Notes: a model not told the origin generated them from the sequence alone. Positions 35,041 through 43,964 are shown, counted from the first letter of the stretch. The stretch: DNA of 64,000 nt from Defluviicoccus sp. bin129 (GCA_002239065.1 MPNO01000014.1:1-64000), one strand, 5' to 3'. Made by a program: numbers and translations.

Positions 35041-36261
35041 TCAGGCGAGGATCACCGCGCCGGTCTTCGCCATCGCCGCGATCTCGTCGCCGTCGTAGCC
35101 GTATTCGCCCAAAATCTCGGCCGAGTGCTCGCCGAGGACCGGCGCGCCCCGCCGCACATTGGCCGGCGTCCCGGCCAGCTTGACCGGCGGGCCGAGCGTG
35201 CGCACCGGCCCGAGCCTTCCGTGCTCGACCTCCATGATCATGTCGCGCGCCAGCGTCTGCGGGTCCTCGGTCATCTGTCCGATGTCGAGCACCGGCCCCG
35301 CCGGCACACCGAGCTCCTCGAGAGCGGCGAGCAGGCCGTCGGTGTCCTGCGCCCTGAACAGCGGCGCCAGCGCCTCGTTGAGCGCATCGAGGTTGTCCAT
35401 CCGGTCGTCGTTGGTGAGAAACCGCTCGTCCTCGGTGAGCTCGGGCGCGCCCAGCGCCTTGGCGAGGCGGGGCCAGTTGGCGTCGTTGCCGGCGCCCACG
35501 GTGATCCACCCGTCGGCCGTCTCGTAGGCCTGGTAGGGCGCGGCCAGCGGATGGGCCGAGCCGAGCGGCGGCGGCGGGTCGCCGGTGGCCAGGAACATCG
35601 CCGTCTGGTGGAAGGTCGCCGAGATCGCCGCCTCGAACAGCGAGGTCTCGAGATACTGCCCCTCGCCGGTCTTGAGGCGGTGCGAGTAGGCCGAGACGAT
35701 GCCGAGCGCGGCCAGGATCCCGGCCGCGAAATCGGCGATCGGCGAGCCCACCTTGACCGGCGGCCGGCCGGGCCCCTCGCCGGTGATGCTCATCAGCCCC
35801 GACATCGCCTGGGCGACCAGGTCGTAGCCCCCGCGCCCGGCATAGGGGCCGGTCCGCCCGAAGCCCGAGATGGTGGCGTAGACCAGCGCCGGGTTCTCCG
35901 CCCTGAGGTCGTCATAGCCGAGCCCCATGCGCTCCATGGCGCCGGGGCGGTAGTTCTCGACCAGCACGTCGGCCGTCCGCACCAGGCGCAGGAAGGCGTC
36001 CTTGGCGGCCGCCTGCTTGAGGTCGAGCGCGATCGCCCGCTTGTTGCGGTTGAGCATCATGAAGGCGGCCGATTCGCCCTCGATGGAGGGCGGCGTCATG
36101 CGGCGCACGTCGTCACCCATCGGCGCGCGCTCCACCTTGATCACGTCGGCGCCGAGATCGGCCAGCATGTAGCCGCAGGTGGGACCCGCCACCACCTGGG
36201 CGCATTCGATCACGGTGACGCCGGCGAGCGGCCCGGTCGCCCCGTTCGTGGTCCCGACCAT
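35041..36261 (-). CDS. CaiB/BaiF family III CoA-transferase
   Basis: Family III CoA-transferase, 406 residues. The N-terminal segment PLAGVTVIECAQVVAGPTCGYMLADLGADVIKVERA and the KRAIALDLK stretch are diagnostic. The nucleophilic Asp lies in the GGYDLVAQAMSG region (about 158-169). It moves CoA between acyl groups, activating a carboxylic acid without ATP. It begins three bases after the crotonase-fold gene on the same strand, so the two are co-expressed and probably act in succession. Confidence 0.93.
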   Translation of the reverse strand: MVGTTNGATGPLAGVTVIECAQVVAGPTCGYMLADLGADVIKVERAPMGDDVRRMTPPSIEGESAAFMMLNRNKRAIALDLKQAAAKDAFLRLVRTADVLVENYRPGAMERMGLGYDDLRAENPALVYATISGFGRTGPYAGRGGYDLVAQAMSGLMSITGEGPGRPPVKVGSPIADFAAGILAALGIVSAYSHRLKTGEGQYLETSLFEAAISATFHQTAMFLATGDPPPPLGSAHPLAAPYQAYETADGWITVGAGNDANWPRLAKALGAPELTEDERFLTNDDRMDNLDALNEALAPLFRAQDTDGLLAALEELGVPAGPVLDIGQMTEDPQTLARDMIMEVEHGRLGPVRTLGPPVKLAGTPANVRRGAPVLGEHSAEILGEYGYDGDEIAAMAKTGAVILA

Positions 36262-36264
36262 GCC

Positions 36265-37041
36265 TCAACGACCCTTGAAGGCGGGCTTTTCCTTGGCGAG
36301 GAACGCCCGGTAGCCCTCGTGGTAGTCCTCGGTATCGGCGTAGGAGAACGATTCGGCGATCTCCGCCTCGCTGAGCGGGGCGGGGTCGGCGAGGCGGTGG
36401 ACGGCCTTGCGGTGCCAGCGCGCGGCGAGCGGCGCGCCCTCGGCGATGCGGCGCGCCGACGCATAGGCCTCTTCCTCCAGCGCGTCGTCGTCGACCACCC
36501 GGTTGATCATGCCCTTGGCGAAGGCTTCCTCCGCGCTGTAGACCCTGCCCTCGAGCGCGATCTCCAGCGCGTTCGCCCGGCCCACCGCGGCGATCATCGT
36601 ATCCAGCAGCCCGTATCCCAGATAGAGCCCGACCAGCCGCGCCGGCACCCCCATCCGGCTCGACCGCGCGGCGATGCGGATATCGCAGGCCGTCGCGATC
36701 TCGAACCCGCCGCCGAGGCAATAGCCGTGGATCATCGCCACCACCGGATGGCGGCCCCTGGAGATCGCCTCGCAGGCGCGATGGGTCTTGCCCATGTAGC
36801 TGCGGGCGAGCGCGGCGTCGGAGTGCTCGTCCATGAAGCCCGACATGTCCGCCCCGGCCGCGAAGGCGTCCGGCCCCGCGCCGCGGAGCACGATGCAGCG
36901 CAGCCCGTCATCCCCGGACAGTTCCTCGAAGGCATCCGCGAGCGCGTCCCAGCCCGCCGCGTTGAGCGCGTTGCGCTTTTCCGGCCGGTTGATCGTGACC
37001 GTCGCGATCCCGCCGTCGCGGTCGGTCAATACCGCCGCCAT
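36265..37041 (-). CDS. enoyl-CoA hydratase/isomerase family protein
   Basis: Crotonase-fold protein, 258 residues. The oxyanion-hole segments are FAAGADMSGF and HGYCLGGGFEIATACDIRIA. Of the two catalytic glutamates of enoyl-CoA hydratase, the first lies in GGGFE; the second, normally in a PE pair, is replaced by Ala (MGVPARLVGLYLGYG). The protein may therefore be an isomerase, hydrolase or decarboxylase rather than a hydratase. ATG 37041 is divergent from a second crotonase gene; a CaiB transferase gene follows on the same strand. Confidence 0.9.
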   Translation of the reverse strand: MAAVLTDRDGGIATVTINRPEKRNALNAAGWDALADAFEELSGDDGLRCIVLRGAGPDAFAAGADMSGFMDEHSDAALARSYMGKTHRACEAISRGRHPVVAMIHGYCLGGGFEIATACDIRIAARSSRMGVPARLVGLYLGYGLLDTMIAAVGRANALEIALEGRVYSAEEAFAKGMINRVVDDDALEEEAYASARRIAEGAPLAARWHRKAVHRLADPAPLSEAEIAESFSYADTEDYHEGYRAFLAKEKPAFKGR

Positions 37042-37137
37042 GACACCTGCTCCCGCTTGTCGATGCTCCGTCGCCGCCGGTTGCCGGCGGCGGGCGGAAT
37101 ATGGCGTTATGCCGCGCGGACTGCAACGGAGGATCGG

Positions 37138-37944
37138 GTGGACGAGCTTTCGGAACGGCGCGCATCGGTGCTCGCGGAACTCGACGGGCTGCGCTGGGAG
37201 ATCGACGCGACGGCGGGGCAGGGGACCCTGATCTTCGACCGGCCGCCGCTCAACGTGGTGAGCTTCGCCGCCCGCGCCCAGCTCGCCGCGATCCTCGAAG
37301 AGCTCGACGCCCACGCCGACGTTCGGGTCATCGTGATCCGCGGCGCGAACGGGGTGTTCAGCTCGGGCGGAGACATCGCCGGGTTCCAGAAAGTGCCGGC
37401 CGACGGCATGGCCGACCTCGCCTGGGCGGTGGCCGCGCCCGAGCGCTGCCGCAAGCCGGTGATCGCCGCCATGGAGCGCTACGCGATGGGCGTCGCCTTC
37501 GAGATCGCGCTCGCCTGCGATTTCCGGATCGCCGCCGAGGGGACCGCGTTCGCCCTTCCGGAGATCGATCTCGGCGCCATCCCGGGATCGGGCGGCACGC
37601 AGCGCCTCGCCCGCATCGCCGGGCTCGGGCGCGCCAAGGAGATGATCATGCGCGGCCGCCGCATCGGCGTCGCCGAGGCGGAGGCCTGGGGGCTGGTCGC
37701 CGAGACCGTCCCGGCGGGTGGGCTCGACGATGCGCTCGCGCGCTGGGTCGCCGACCTCGCGGCCCGTCCCGGCATCCCCCTCGCCACCCTCAAGCAGGTC
37801 CTCAACGAGACCTACGAAACGCCGCTCTCGGCGGGTCTCAGGAGCGAGGGCCAGGCCTTCGAGAAGATCCGCTTCGGCGAAGCGTTCTCGCGCGGCATCG
37901 AGGCCTTCCTGAACAAGAAAAAGCCCGATTTTTCAGATCTTTAG
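37138..37944 (+). CDS. enoyl-CoA hydratase/isomerase family protein
   Basis: Second crotonase-fold protein, 268 residues from GTG 37138, which is preceded by GGAGG at about 37128. Oxyanion-hole segments are FSSGGDIAGF and RYAMGVAFEIALACDFRIA; the region FALPEIDLGAIPGSGGTQRL keeps the catalytic Glu that its divergent neighbour lacks, so it is the better candidate for a true hydratase. The two genes share a 96-base promoter region. The C-terminus ends at an imperfect hairpin (GGGGAG 37944-37949 with CTCCCC 37962-37967). Confidence 0.9.
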   Translation: MDELSERRASVLAELDGLRWEIDATAGQGTLIFDRPPLNVVSFAARAQLAAILEELDAHADVRVIVIRGANGVFSSGGDIAGFQKVPADGMADLAWAVAAPERCRKPVIAAMERYAMGVAFEIALACDFRIAAEGTAFALPEIDLGAIPGSGGTQRLARIAGLGRAKEMIMRGRRIGVAEAEAWGLVAETVPAGGLDDALARWVADLAARPGIPLATLKQVLNETYETPLSAGLRSEGQAFEKIRFGEAFSRGIEAFLNKKKPDFSDL

Positions 37945-37989
37945 GGGAGGTTTTCAGGATTCTCCCCGTTCATGCATCCGCGACGCGAC

Positions 37990-38062
37990 CTCATGTAATG
38001 TATTACCTTAATGAAAGGTTTTATTATTCGGATAATTATCCTTTTATTCCCTTTATCATTTC
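37990..38062. other. AT-rich patch with short palindromes
   Basis: A roughly 70-base A/T-rich block in an otherwise very G/C-rich genome, containing GTAATGTATTAC (37995-38006) and the perfect 12-base palindrome GGATAATTATCC (38030-38041). It lies just left of the repeat cluster. No open frame or clear promoter is visible in it. Confidence 0.5.
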
Positions 38063-38420
38063 GAACGGAGCGCGAAGGCGCGGCCGCCCCCCTTCCGTCA
38101 TTTCGACCGAAGCGCGCAGCGCGGCCGCCACCTCGTCATTTCGACCGAAGCGCGCAGCGCGTCCCCCGCCTCGTCATTTCGACCGAAGCGCGCAGCGCGA
38201 AGTGGAGAAACCTCCCTGCCAATGGGGACGAGGTTTCTCCACTACGCCGTGCTGCGCACGGCTCCGGTCGAAATGACGAGGGGGGCGCGCCGTGCTGACG
38301 CACGGCTACGCCCCGGATCAAGTCCGGGGTCCGTCGAAATGACGAGGTGGGAGCGCGCCGTGCCGCGCACGGCTACGCCCCGGAGCGGCCCCGGGGTCCG
38401 GTCGAAATGACGAGGGGCGC
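38057..38420. repeat. palindromic repeat cluster (BIME-like) between convergent genes
   Basis: The 486-base gap between convergent genes holds about four forward copies (near 38057, 38096, 38134 and 38173) of a unit with core TCATTTCGACCGAAGCGCGC, then an inverted pair GTGGAGAAACCTC/GAGGTTTCTCCAC (near 38202-38243), then three reverse copies ending near 38280, 38346 and 38414. The last two include CCCCGGATCAAGTCCGGGG-type hairpins. The two halves can fold on each other as a very long interrupted stem. It is not a CRISPR: spacers are shorter than the repeats and vary in length. A single copy lies at 13465. Confidence 0.85.
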
Positions 38421-38430
38421 GCGGTCGTCC

Positions 38431-39786
38431 CTACGCGCCGGCGCCCTCGGCTTCCGGGCCGGTTTCGCTGACCGCCTCGCCGGCCCAGGGATCGGTCGTG
38501 TCCCGGTTCAGGTTGTCGGCCACCGCGTCCTGCAGGGCGGCGATGTCGGTCTGGTGCAGCGAGCCGCTGGCGTTGAGCCATGCGGCCGTCGCGGCGGCCC
38601 GGCCCATGGCGAAGCAGGGGCCCATCACCCGCAGGCTGGCGAGCGCCGCCGGTTCGGCGTCGATGCAGCGCCCGGCGACCGCCACGTTGTCCAGACCCTC
38701 CGGCAGCATGGCGCCGAACGGGATGTAGTGGACATGGTCCTCGTCGAACAGGGTCCAGTGGGCGCCGTCCATCTCGCCGTGCAGCTCGATCGGCCAGGTG
38801 GTGCGCGCGATCGCGTCCGGCGGCCGGACCCCGGTCGCCACGTCCTCGACGGTGACATGGCGGCGCCCCTTGATGGTCCGGGTCTGGCGGATGCCGGCAT
38901 TGCCGTAGACCGCGACCCTGGCGTCGCGGAACGCCTCGGGCAGCTCGCGCCTGAACAGGGTGAGCAGGGCGTCGACCTGGCGCCTGCCCTCGATCCCGGC
39001 CAGGGCGAGGCCCGCCGTCTCCAGCGGCGTCTCGACATGGGTCAGGTTGAGCAGGAGCTTGCTGGTCCGGGGCAGCACGAACACCGGCCCTTCCGCGCGC
39101 ACCAGGCCGAACTCGGCGGCGTGCTCGCGGATCAGATCGTGATAGAGGGAGCGCGGATATCCGGCGCAGAGCCCGGTATCGACGTCTTCCAGGATCGCCA
39201 TCACCGAGCCGAGCACCGGCTTTTCGGATTCGCGCAGCTTCAGCCCGGCCAGCCAGGGGAGCACGGCGTCGCCCGAGGCGTCCACGAAGCGGCCCGCCTC
39301 GACGCGGGCATCGCCGAAGCGCGTGGCGAGCGACAGCGCCTCGACATAGCCGTCGCGGCGCTCGACCCGCCGGACGATCGCGCCGGGCAGCGGGGTGATG
39401 CCGGCCTCGGCGATCCTGCGCTCCGCCCAGCGCATCCAGGCGTTCGGCACGTAGTCGAGGATGAAGGTGCCGCGCACGCGGCGCAGCGCCGCGTCGCCCT
39501 GCGCGAACAGGGTCTCGTACAGGTCGTCCATCGCGCCGTGGGTGAGACGCCTGGGCAGCGCGCCGTTGCGGAACAGCCCGCAGATGGTGCCGAGCGCGGC
39601 GCCCACGGCCTGGCCGCCGAGACCGGGCGCGGCGTCGACCAGGACGACGCTCTGCCCCAGCCCGACCGCTTCCAGCGCCGCCGACAGCCCGGCCGCCCCG
39701 GAGCCCACCACGCAGAGGTCGCCGCGATAGACCCGTGCCGCCCGGTCCTGGATCCGCACCGTCTTCATGCCGGGAAATTCGGCCAT
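38431..39786 (-). CDS. FAD-dependent oxidoreductase
   Basis: Flavoprotein of about 451 residues with an N-terminal Rossmann motif LCVVGSGAAGLSAALEAVGLGQSVVLVDAA (GxGxxG at about 28-33), followed by LGGQAVGAALGTICGLF, typical of the FAD-dependent (thiol:fumarate/FixC-like) oxidoreductase group often found beside catabolic genes. A C-terminal NVAVAGRCIDAEPAALASLRVMGPCFAMG segment closes the flavin site. The start is uncertain: ATG 39786 has a very close AGGAG; a GTG sits immediately upstream. The substrate is unknown. It ends beside the repeat cluster. Confidence 0.87.
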   Translation of the reverse strand: MAEFPGMKTVRIQDRAARVYRGDLCVVGSGAAGLSAALEAVGLGQSVVLVDAAPGLGGQAVGAALGTICGLFRNGALPRRLTHGAMDDLYETLFAQGDAALRRVRGTFILDYVPNAWMRWAERRIAEAGITPLPGAIVRRVERRDGYVEALSLATRFGDARVEAGRFVDASGDAVLPWLAGLKLRESEKPVLGSVMAILEDVDTGLCAGYPRSLYHDLIREHAAEFGLVRAEGPVFVLPRTSKLLLNLTHVETPLETAGLALAGIEGRRQVDALLTLFRRELPEAFRDARVAVYGNAGIRQTRTIKGRRHVTVEDVATGVRPPDAIARTTWPIELHGEMDGAHWTLFDEDHVHYIPFGAMLPEGLDNVAVAGRCIDAEPAALASLRVMGPCFAMGRAAATAAWLNASGSLHQTDIAALQDAVADNLNRDTTDPWAGEAVSETGPEAEGAGA

Positions 39787-39805
39787 CACTCCTCGCGCGA
39801 GCGGC

Positions 39806-40576
39806 TCAGGGGGTGAACTGCTCGTTCAGTATCCGGTCTTCCAGGTTGTGTTCCGGATCGAACAGCAGGTTCAGCGTCGACGAGCGGTCTTCCTGGACCA
39901 CGACCGAGCGCACGTCGCGCACTTCCGTATAGTCGGCGACCGCGCTGACCGGCCGCTTCTTCGGCTCCATGACGTCGATCCTGAGCCGCGCCGAGGACGG
40001 CAGCAGCGCGCCGCGCCAGCGGCGGGGCCGGAAGGCGTTGATCGGGGTGAGCGCGAGCAGCTCCGCGCCGAGCGGGATGATCGGTCCGTGCGCCGAGAGG
40101 TTGTAGGCGGTACTGCCCGCGGGCGTCGCGACGATCGCGCCGTCGCACACCAGCTCCGGCATGCGCACCGTGCCGTCGATACGGATCCGCACCCGCGCCG
40201 CTTGCCGCGTCTCGCGCAGCAGCGCCACCTCGTTGATCGCGGTCGCGGCGACCCGGGAGCCGTCTATCGTGGTCGCCTTCATCGCGAGCGGCCGCAGCGC
40301 GACCAGCTGCGCGACGGCCAGTCTCTCGCGCAGCCCGCGGTCGCGATAGGCGTTGAGGAGGAAGCCCACCGTGCCCCGGTTCATGCCGTATATCGGCACC
40401 TGGTGCCCCATGAACCGGTGCAGCGTCTCGAGCATGTGGCCGTCGCCGCCGAGCGCGACGATGACGTCCGCCTCGTCGGGCGGGACCGAGCCGTAGCGTT
40501 TGCGCAGCGTCTTGAGCGCGGTTTGCGCCTGCCGGGTGGACCCGGCGACGAAGGCGATTCGCTCGCCCCGGTTCAT
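39806..40576 (-). CDS. nadK: NAD kinase
   Basis: ATP-NAD kinase, 256 residues, which makes NADP from NAD in the cytoplasm. The catalytic GGDG motif lies in [16 protein letters not shown] (about 39-54), and the NAD-binding stretches [11 protein letters not shown] and [18 protein letters not shown] are conserved. It begins at ATG 40576 on the same strand, 33 bases after rplI, in a dense housekeeping cluster. Confidence 0.95.
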   Translation of the reverse strand: MNRGERIAFVAGSTRQAQTALKTLRKRYGSVPPDEADVIVALGGDGHMLETLHRFMGHQVPIYGMNRGTVGFLLNAYRDRGLRERLAVAQLVALRPLAMKATTIDGSRVAATAINEVALLRETRQAARVRIRIDGTVRMPELVCDGAIVATPAGSTAYNLSAHGPIIPLGAELLALTPINAFRPRRWRGALLPSSARLRIDVMEPKKRPVSAVADYTEVRDVRSVVVQEDRSSTLNLLFDPEHNLEDRILNEQFTP

Positions 40577-40609
40577 GGCGTCTTGCTGGCGATGGGGCGC
40601 CCGCGCGGG

Positions 40610-41209
40610 CTAACCCTCGTCCGGCGCTTCGGCAACCGCTGCCTCGTCCGGCGGTTCGCCGGTCTCCGCCTCCTCCGGGGCGCCCGCGGCGGCGAACGCG
40701 TCCTCGTCGTCCTCGTCGACCTCGGCTCCGATGGTCTCGCCGCGCGCCTGCAACTCCGCCTCTTCCTGGCTTCGCGCCACATTGGCGGTGATGGTCACCG
40801 AGACCTCGGGGTGAAGCTGGACGCGGATCGGGTGCAGGCCGACGCTCTTGATCGGACGGTCGAGCGCGACCTGATTGCGGGAGATCGTGAAACCGGCCGC
40901 CGCGACGGCCTCGGCGATGTCGCGCTTGGTCACCGAGCCGTAGAGCTGGGCGCTGTCCGAGGCCTGGCGGGTGAGCACCACCGTAAGCCCCTCGAACCGG
41001 CCCGAAACGCCCTCCGCTTCGTCGCGCCGCGCGATGTTGTCGGCCTCGAGCTGGACGCGCCGCGCCTCGAAGGACTGGATGTTCGCCTCGGTCGCCCGCA
41101 GGGCCTTGTTCTGCGGCAGGAGAAAATTCCGCGCATAGCCCGGCTTGACATCGACCACGTCGCCCATCAGGCCGAGCTTCTCGATGCGCTCCAACAGGAT
41201 CACCTGCAT
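40610..41209 (-). CDS. rplI: 50S ribosomal protein L9
   Basis: Ribosomal large-subunit protein L9, 199 residues. The N-terminal rRNA-binding domain [32 protein letters not shown] (about 1-32) is followed by the long connecting helix and the C-terminal domain ([11 protein letters not shown]). It has an acidic Glu/Asp/Ala-rich tail of about 45 residues beyond the domain, common in alphaproteobacterial L9. ATG 41209 lies two bases after the DUF2232 stop, within the rpsF-rpsR-DUF2232-rplI operon. Confidence 0.97.
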   Translation of the reverse strand: MQVILLERIEKLGLMGDVVDVKPGYARNFLLPQNKALRATEANIQSFEARRVQLEADNIARRDEAEGVSGRFEGLTVVLTRQASDSAQLYGSVTKRDIAEAVAAAGFTISRNQVALDRPIKSVGLHPIRVQLHPEVSVTITANVARSQEEAELQARGETIGAEVDEDDEDAFAAAGAPEEAETGEPPDEAAVAEAPDEG

Positions 41210-41211
41210 CG

Positions 41212-42153
41212 CTACTCCTCCTCGTCCTGAGGGCGACCGCCCGAAAATCGCTGTCTCAGGGAAAGCCATGTCTCGAGAACGCCGATCGCCGCGACGATCA
41301 GCGCGGGCCAGCCTGCCACGACCAGGCCGAAATACACGCAGACCAGGATAAACGTCCGTGCGGGCCAGCGCACCGACAGCGCATGTATAACCGACAGGCC
41401 GAGAAAGACAAAGGGAAGCGCGACCACCATGGCGGCATTGCCGCCGAGGTCGCCGATCTGTCCCGGCAGGAACGAGGCGACCAGCGCCGCGACCAGCGCG
41501 AAAGACAGCCAGTGCGGCAGCCACAGCTCGCGAAACGGCGCGCCGGGGCGGAGGTTGAGCGAGAAGCGGGACAGCGCGCCCTGGGCCAGCAGCCCGTTGA
41601 CGATCACCATGATCTGCCAGGAGATGAGCACCAGCGCCGGCAGCAGCCAGGCAAGCCGTTCGCGTGCGGCCACCATGGCCTGCCGGCTCGCGTCGCCGAC
41701 GGCGAGCCCCCCGGTCATCTCCACCAGCAGCGCCTCGCCGGCGCCCACCATGCCCCCCTCGCGGCCCCAGAACAGGACAGCCACCGCCACCAGGGCGGCC
41801 AGCGCGATCGCGTTGAGCGCGGCGAGAAGATGGCCCGGCGGATACCATTCGGTGCTGCCGTCCGGGTTGGTCCGGCTGAGCAGCGCCCGGTTGGCGAGCA
41901 CCAGCACCGGCAAAGCGACGGTGCCGAGGAAAAGCGCCGCCACGGTGAGCGGCAGGGCGGCGGCGATCATCACCGCCGCCACCCCGACGGCGATCGCGGC
42001 GTGGGCGAAACCGGCGCCGAGCGCGATCGCGAACAGGGGAAGCTGGGCGAGATAGGCGAGGATCAGCGAGCCGAACGAGCCCAGCCCGACGGCGACGTAG
42101 AACAGCGCCGTCAGTACGCCCGCGCCGATCGCGAGGATGAGCTGGCGGGACAT
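41212..42153 (-). CDS. DUF2232 membrane protein
   Basis: Integral membrane protein of 313 residues with about eight hydrophobic segments, starting [23 protein letters not shown]. It resembles the DUF2232/YybS family that sits between rpsR and rplI in many alphaproteobacteria. Its function is not established; its position suggests a link with growth or envelope function rather than with the ribosome itself. The start ATG 42153 is 25 bases after the rpsR stop. Confidence 0.82.
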   Translation of the reverse strand: MSRQLILAIGAGVLTALFYVAVGLGSFGSLILAYLAQLPLFAIALGAGFAHAAIAVGVAAVMIAAALPLTVAALFLGTVALPVLVLANRALLSRTNPDGSTEWYPPGHLLAALNAIALAALVAVAVLFWGREGGMVGAGEALLVEMTGGLAVGDASRQAMVAARERLAWLLPALVLISWQIMVIVNGLLAQGALSRFSLNLRPGAPFRELWLPHWLSFALVAALVASFLPGQIGDLGGNAAMVVALPFVFLGLSVIHALSVRWPARTFILVCVYFGLVVAGWPALIVAAIGVLETWLSLRQRFSGGRPQDEEE

Positions 42154-42178
42154 TCGGCGCCGCCGCCCGGGGGCGTCC

Positions 42179-42406
42179 TCAGCGAATGATGAACGGCAGG
42201 AGCGCGATATTGCGCGCGCGCTTGATCGCCTGGGCGAGCTCGCGCTGCTTCTTGGTCGACACCGCGGTAATGCGGCTCGGCACGATCTTGCCGCGTTCGG
42301 AGATGAAGCGCTGCAACAGCCGCACGTCCTTGTAATCGATCTTGGGCGCGTTCGGCCCCGAGAACGGACAGCTCTTCTGGCGCCGGAAGAAAGGCCGCCG
42401 GCTCAT
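42179..42406 (-). CDS. rpsR: 30S ribosomal protein S18
   Basis: Small-subunit protein S18, 75 residues, binding partner of S6. The conserved core [51 protein letters not shown] is complete. A Cys-free N-terminus ([15 protein letters not shown]) has one Cys. ATG 42406 overlaps the rpsF stop in an ATGA junction, matching the near-equal production of S6 and S18. Confidence 0.97.
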   Translation of the reverse strand: MSRRPFFRRQKSCPFSGPNAPKIDYKDVRLLQRFISERGKIVPSRITAVSTKKQRELAQAIKRARNIALLPFIIR

Positions 42407-42900
42407 TCCGTCGTCTCCTTCGACTCATCGGACCTGGCGGTCTCGGTCTTCGCCTCATCCGCCTTCGCGGTCTCGGTCTTCTCCGCGGCCGGTTGTGCCG
42501 GCGGCGCGCTGTGCTGCGGCCTGCCGCCGTCCCGCCCGCCGAAACCGCGGCCCCGCCCGCGCCCGCGGTCGTCGCGCGAGCCGCGGGTCATCATGACGGA
42601 GGGGTTCTCGTCGAGCTCGTCGACCCGGACCGTGAGATAGCGCAGCACGTCCTCGCTGAGCCTCATGTTGCGCTCGTACTCGCCGACCGCCTCGCTCGGG
42701 GCGTCGAGGTTGAGCAGCGAGTAATGCCCCTTGCGATTCTTCTTGATCCGGTAGGCGAGGTTCTTCAGGCCCCAGTATTCGTTCTTGGTCACGCGCCCGC
42801 CGCCCGCCTCGACGATCTCGGTCAGGCGCTGGGTCAGCGCCTCGACCTGCGCGGTCGAGATGTCCGGGCGCGCGATATAGACGCTCTCGTAGAATGCCAC
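42403..42900 (-). CDS. rpsF: 30S ribosomal protein S6
   Basis: Small-subunit protein S6, 165 residues from GTG 42900 ([15 protein letters not shown]); the longer frame upstream lacks family similarity. The domain ends near residue 100 ([16 protein letters not shown]). It is followed by an Arg/Gly-rich stretch and a repetitive tail in which [10 protein letters not shown] and [10 protein letters not shown] alternate, a longer extension than usual. It leads the rpsF-rpsR-DUF2232-rplI operon behind a clear promoter, with a leader of about 135 bases. Confidence 0.96.
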   Translation of the reverse strand: MAFYESVYIARPDISTAQVEALTQRLTEIVEAGGGRVTKNEYWGLKNLAYRIKKNRKGHYSLLNLDAPSEAVGEYERNMRLSEDVLRYLTVRVDELDENPSVMMTRGSRDDRGRGRGRGFGGRDGGRPQHSAPPAQPAAEKTETAKADEAKTETARSDESKETTE

Positions 42901-43036
42901 TTCGCGGCGCTCCTTGCTGCCATGCCGGGACGGGCGGGATACGCCCCGATGTCTGGCGATTGTGTGCCCCGGCCGGACTGCCGATTCAGGCAAACCGCCG
43001 CAGACAAGCGAAGCCGGTCCGCTCGACGGCGCGCGG

Positions 43037-43064
43037 ACTATACATGTTTCGCCTTGCCGCGCAA
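43037..43064 (-). promoter_or_regulatory. promoter for rpsF operon
   Basis: On the minus strand TTGCGC (43064-43059) and TATAGT (43042-43037) are spaced by 16 bases. A small inverted repeat CGCCTTG/CAAGGCG (about 43050-43068) overlaps the spacer and may also end crcB. The predicted leader to GTG 42900 is about 130 bases, long enough for ribosomal-protein feedback, though no specific S6:S18 motif was recognised. Confidence 0.55.
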
Positions 43065-43081
43065 GGCGCGCCGGGGGCGGG

Positions 43082-43480
43082 TCAACCCGGATGGGCCTGG
43101 CCGAGCCCGAGGCCGGCGAGATAGCCGAGCCAGACGGCGATCAGGCACAGCGCCACCGAGAGCAGGACGTTGCCCAGCGCCTCCGCCCACGCGCCGTCCT
43201 GCAGCAGCGTCAGGGTCTGCAGGCTGAACGCCGAGAAGGTGGTGTAGCCGCCGCAGAGACCGACCACGACGAAGGCGCGGACGTGGTTGGCGGGGAACCA
43301 CGGCCAGTCGAGGCTGGCGCCCATCGCGGCCACCACGCCGATGACGAAAGACCCGGTCACGTTGACGAAGACCGTGCCCCAGGGGAAGCTCTCGCCGAGG
43401 CGCTGCGCGACCACGACGCCGCACCAGTAGCGCCCGACCCCGCCGAGCGCGCTGCCGATCGCGACCCAGAAATACGTCAT
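43082..43480 (-). CDS. crcB: fluoride ion channel CrcB/Fluc
   Basis: Small membrane protein of 132 residues with four helices. The motifs [21 protein letters not shown] (with the pore Asn) and [13 protein letters not shown] (with the Na+/fluoride-lining Thr-Thr-Phe-Ser) are all present, so a functional dual-topology fluoride exporter is expected. I see no fluoride riboswitch in the 89 bases before it. It sits between the rpsF operon and fmdB on the same strand. Confidence 0.95.
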   Translation of the reverse strand: MTYFWVAIGSALGGVGRYWCGVVVAQRLGESFPWGTVFVNVTGSFVIGVVAAMGASLDWPWFPANHVRAFVVVGLCGGYTTFSAFSLQTLTLLQDGAWAEALGNVLLSVALCLIAVWLGYLAGLGLGQAHPG

Positions 43481-43569
43481 GCCCGGTCAGGTCCGCGCTT
43501 GCGATTGCCGCCGCGGCTCGACCATGGCCGCGGGCGCCGCCCCGGGCCGCGCCGGCCCGCGCCCGGGTC

Positions 43570-43896
43570 TCAGTGGCCGATCGACCAGGGGCGGGTGTGG
43601 GTGTTGTGCAGGCCCTCGCCGAGGCCGGTGTTGCGGCGCGCGCCGTGGCTGTGGCCGTGGGAGTGGCTGTGGCCGCCCGGCGCGCCGGACGCCACCCGGG
43701 GCTCGTGCGCGCTCTTTTCGTTGCGCTGATGCGCGATCCGGTTGTTGGGGTCCATGTTGGCGATGAACGGCGCGCTTACGCTGCGCGGCGCCGCCTCGCC
43801 GCAGTCGGGGCAGGGCATCGGCTCCGAGGCGCGGCTCATGGGCTGCATATCGGTGAACGGCCCGCACGAATCGCAGTCATAGCCGTAGATCGGCAT
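43570..43896 (-). CDS. fmdB: FmdB-type zinc-ribbon protein with His-rich tail
   Basis: Small zinc-ribbon protein of 108 residues. The first 45 residues (MPIYGYDCDSCGPFTDMQPM...PCPDCGEAA) have two Cys-x2-Cys knuckles of the FmdB family, found beside formamidase and amidase genes. The rest is less structured and carries a run HSHSHGHSHG (about 76-85), a likely metal-binding tail. ATG 43896 follows GGGAGGAGAA. It lies 68 bases after the AmiS-like gene in the formamidase cluster, so a regulatory or metal-delivery role for formamide use is plausible. Confidence 0.85.
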   Translation of the reverse strand: MPIYGYDCDSCGPFTDMQPMSRASEPMPCPDCGEAAPRSVSAPFIANMDPNNRIAHQRNEKSAHEPRVASGAPGGHSHSHGHSHGARRNTGLGEGLHNTHTRPWSIGH

Positions 43897-43964
43897 CGCG
43901 TTCTCCTCCCTGGTCCGGGCCGAAGCCGTCCGGCCCCGGGCGGGGCCGGACGGGCACCGTCCGG

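Noticed and set aside
37944-37967. Intrinsic terminator after the second crotonase gene
   Set aside because: Only a 6-bp stem with a 12-base loop and no T-run; too weak to call, though noted in the gene entry.
38057-38200. CRISPR-like array
   Set aside because: Repeats are palindromic, interspersed by very short and unequal gaps, reverse orientation in the second half, and no cas genes are present.
43481-43569. Fluoride riboswitch before crcB
   Set aside because: The conserved fluoride aptamer sequence blocks are not visible in the short upstream gap.
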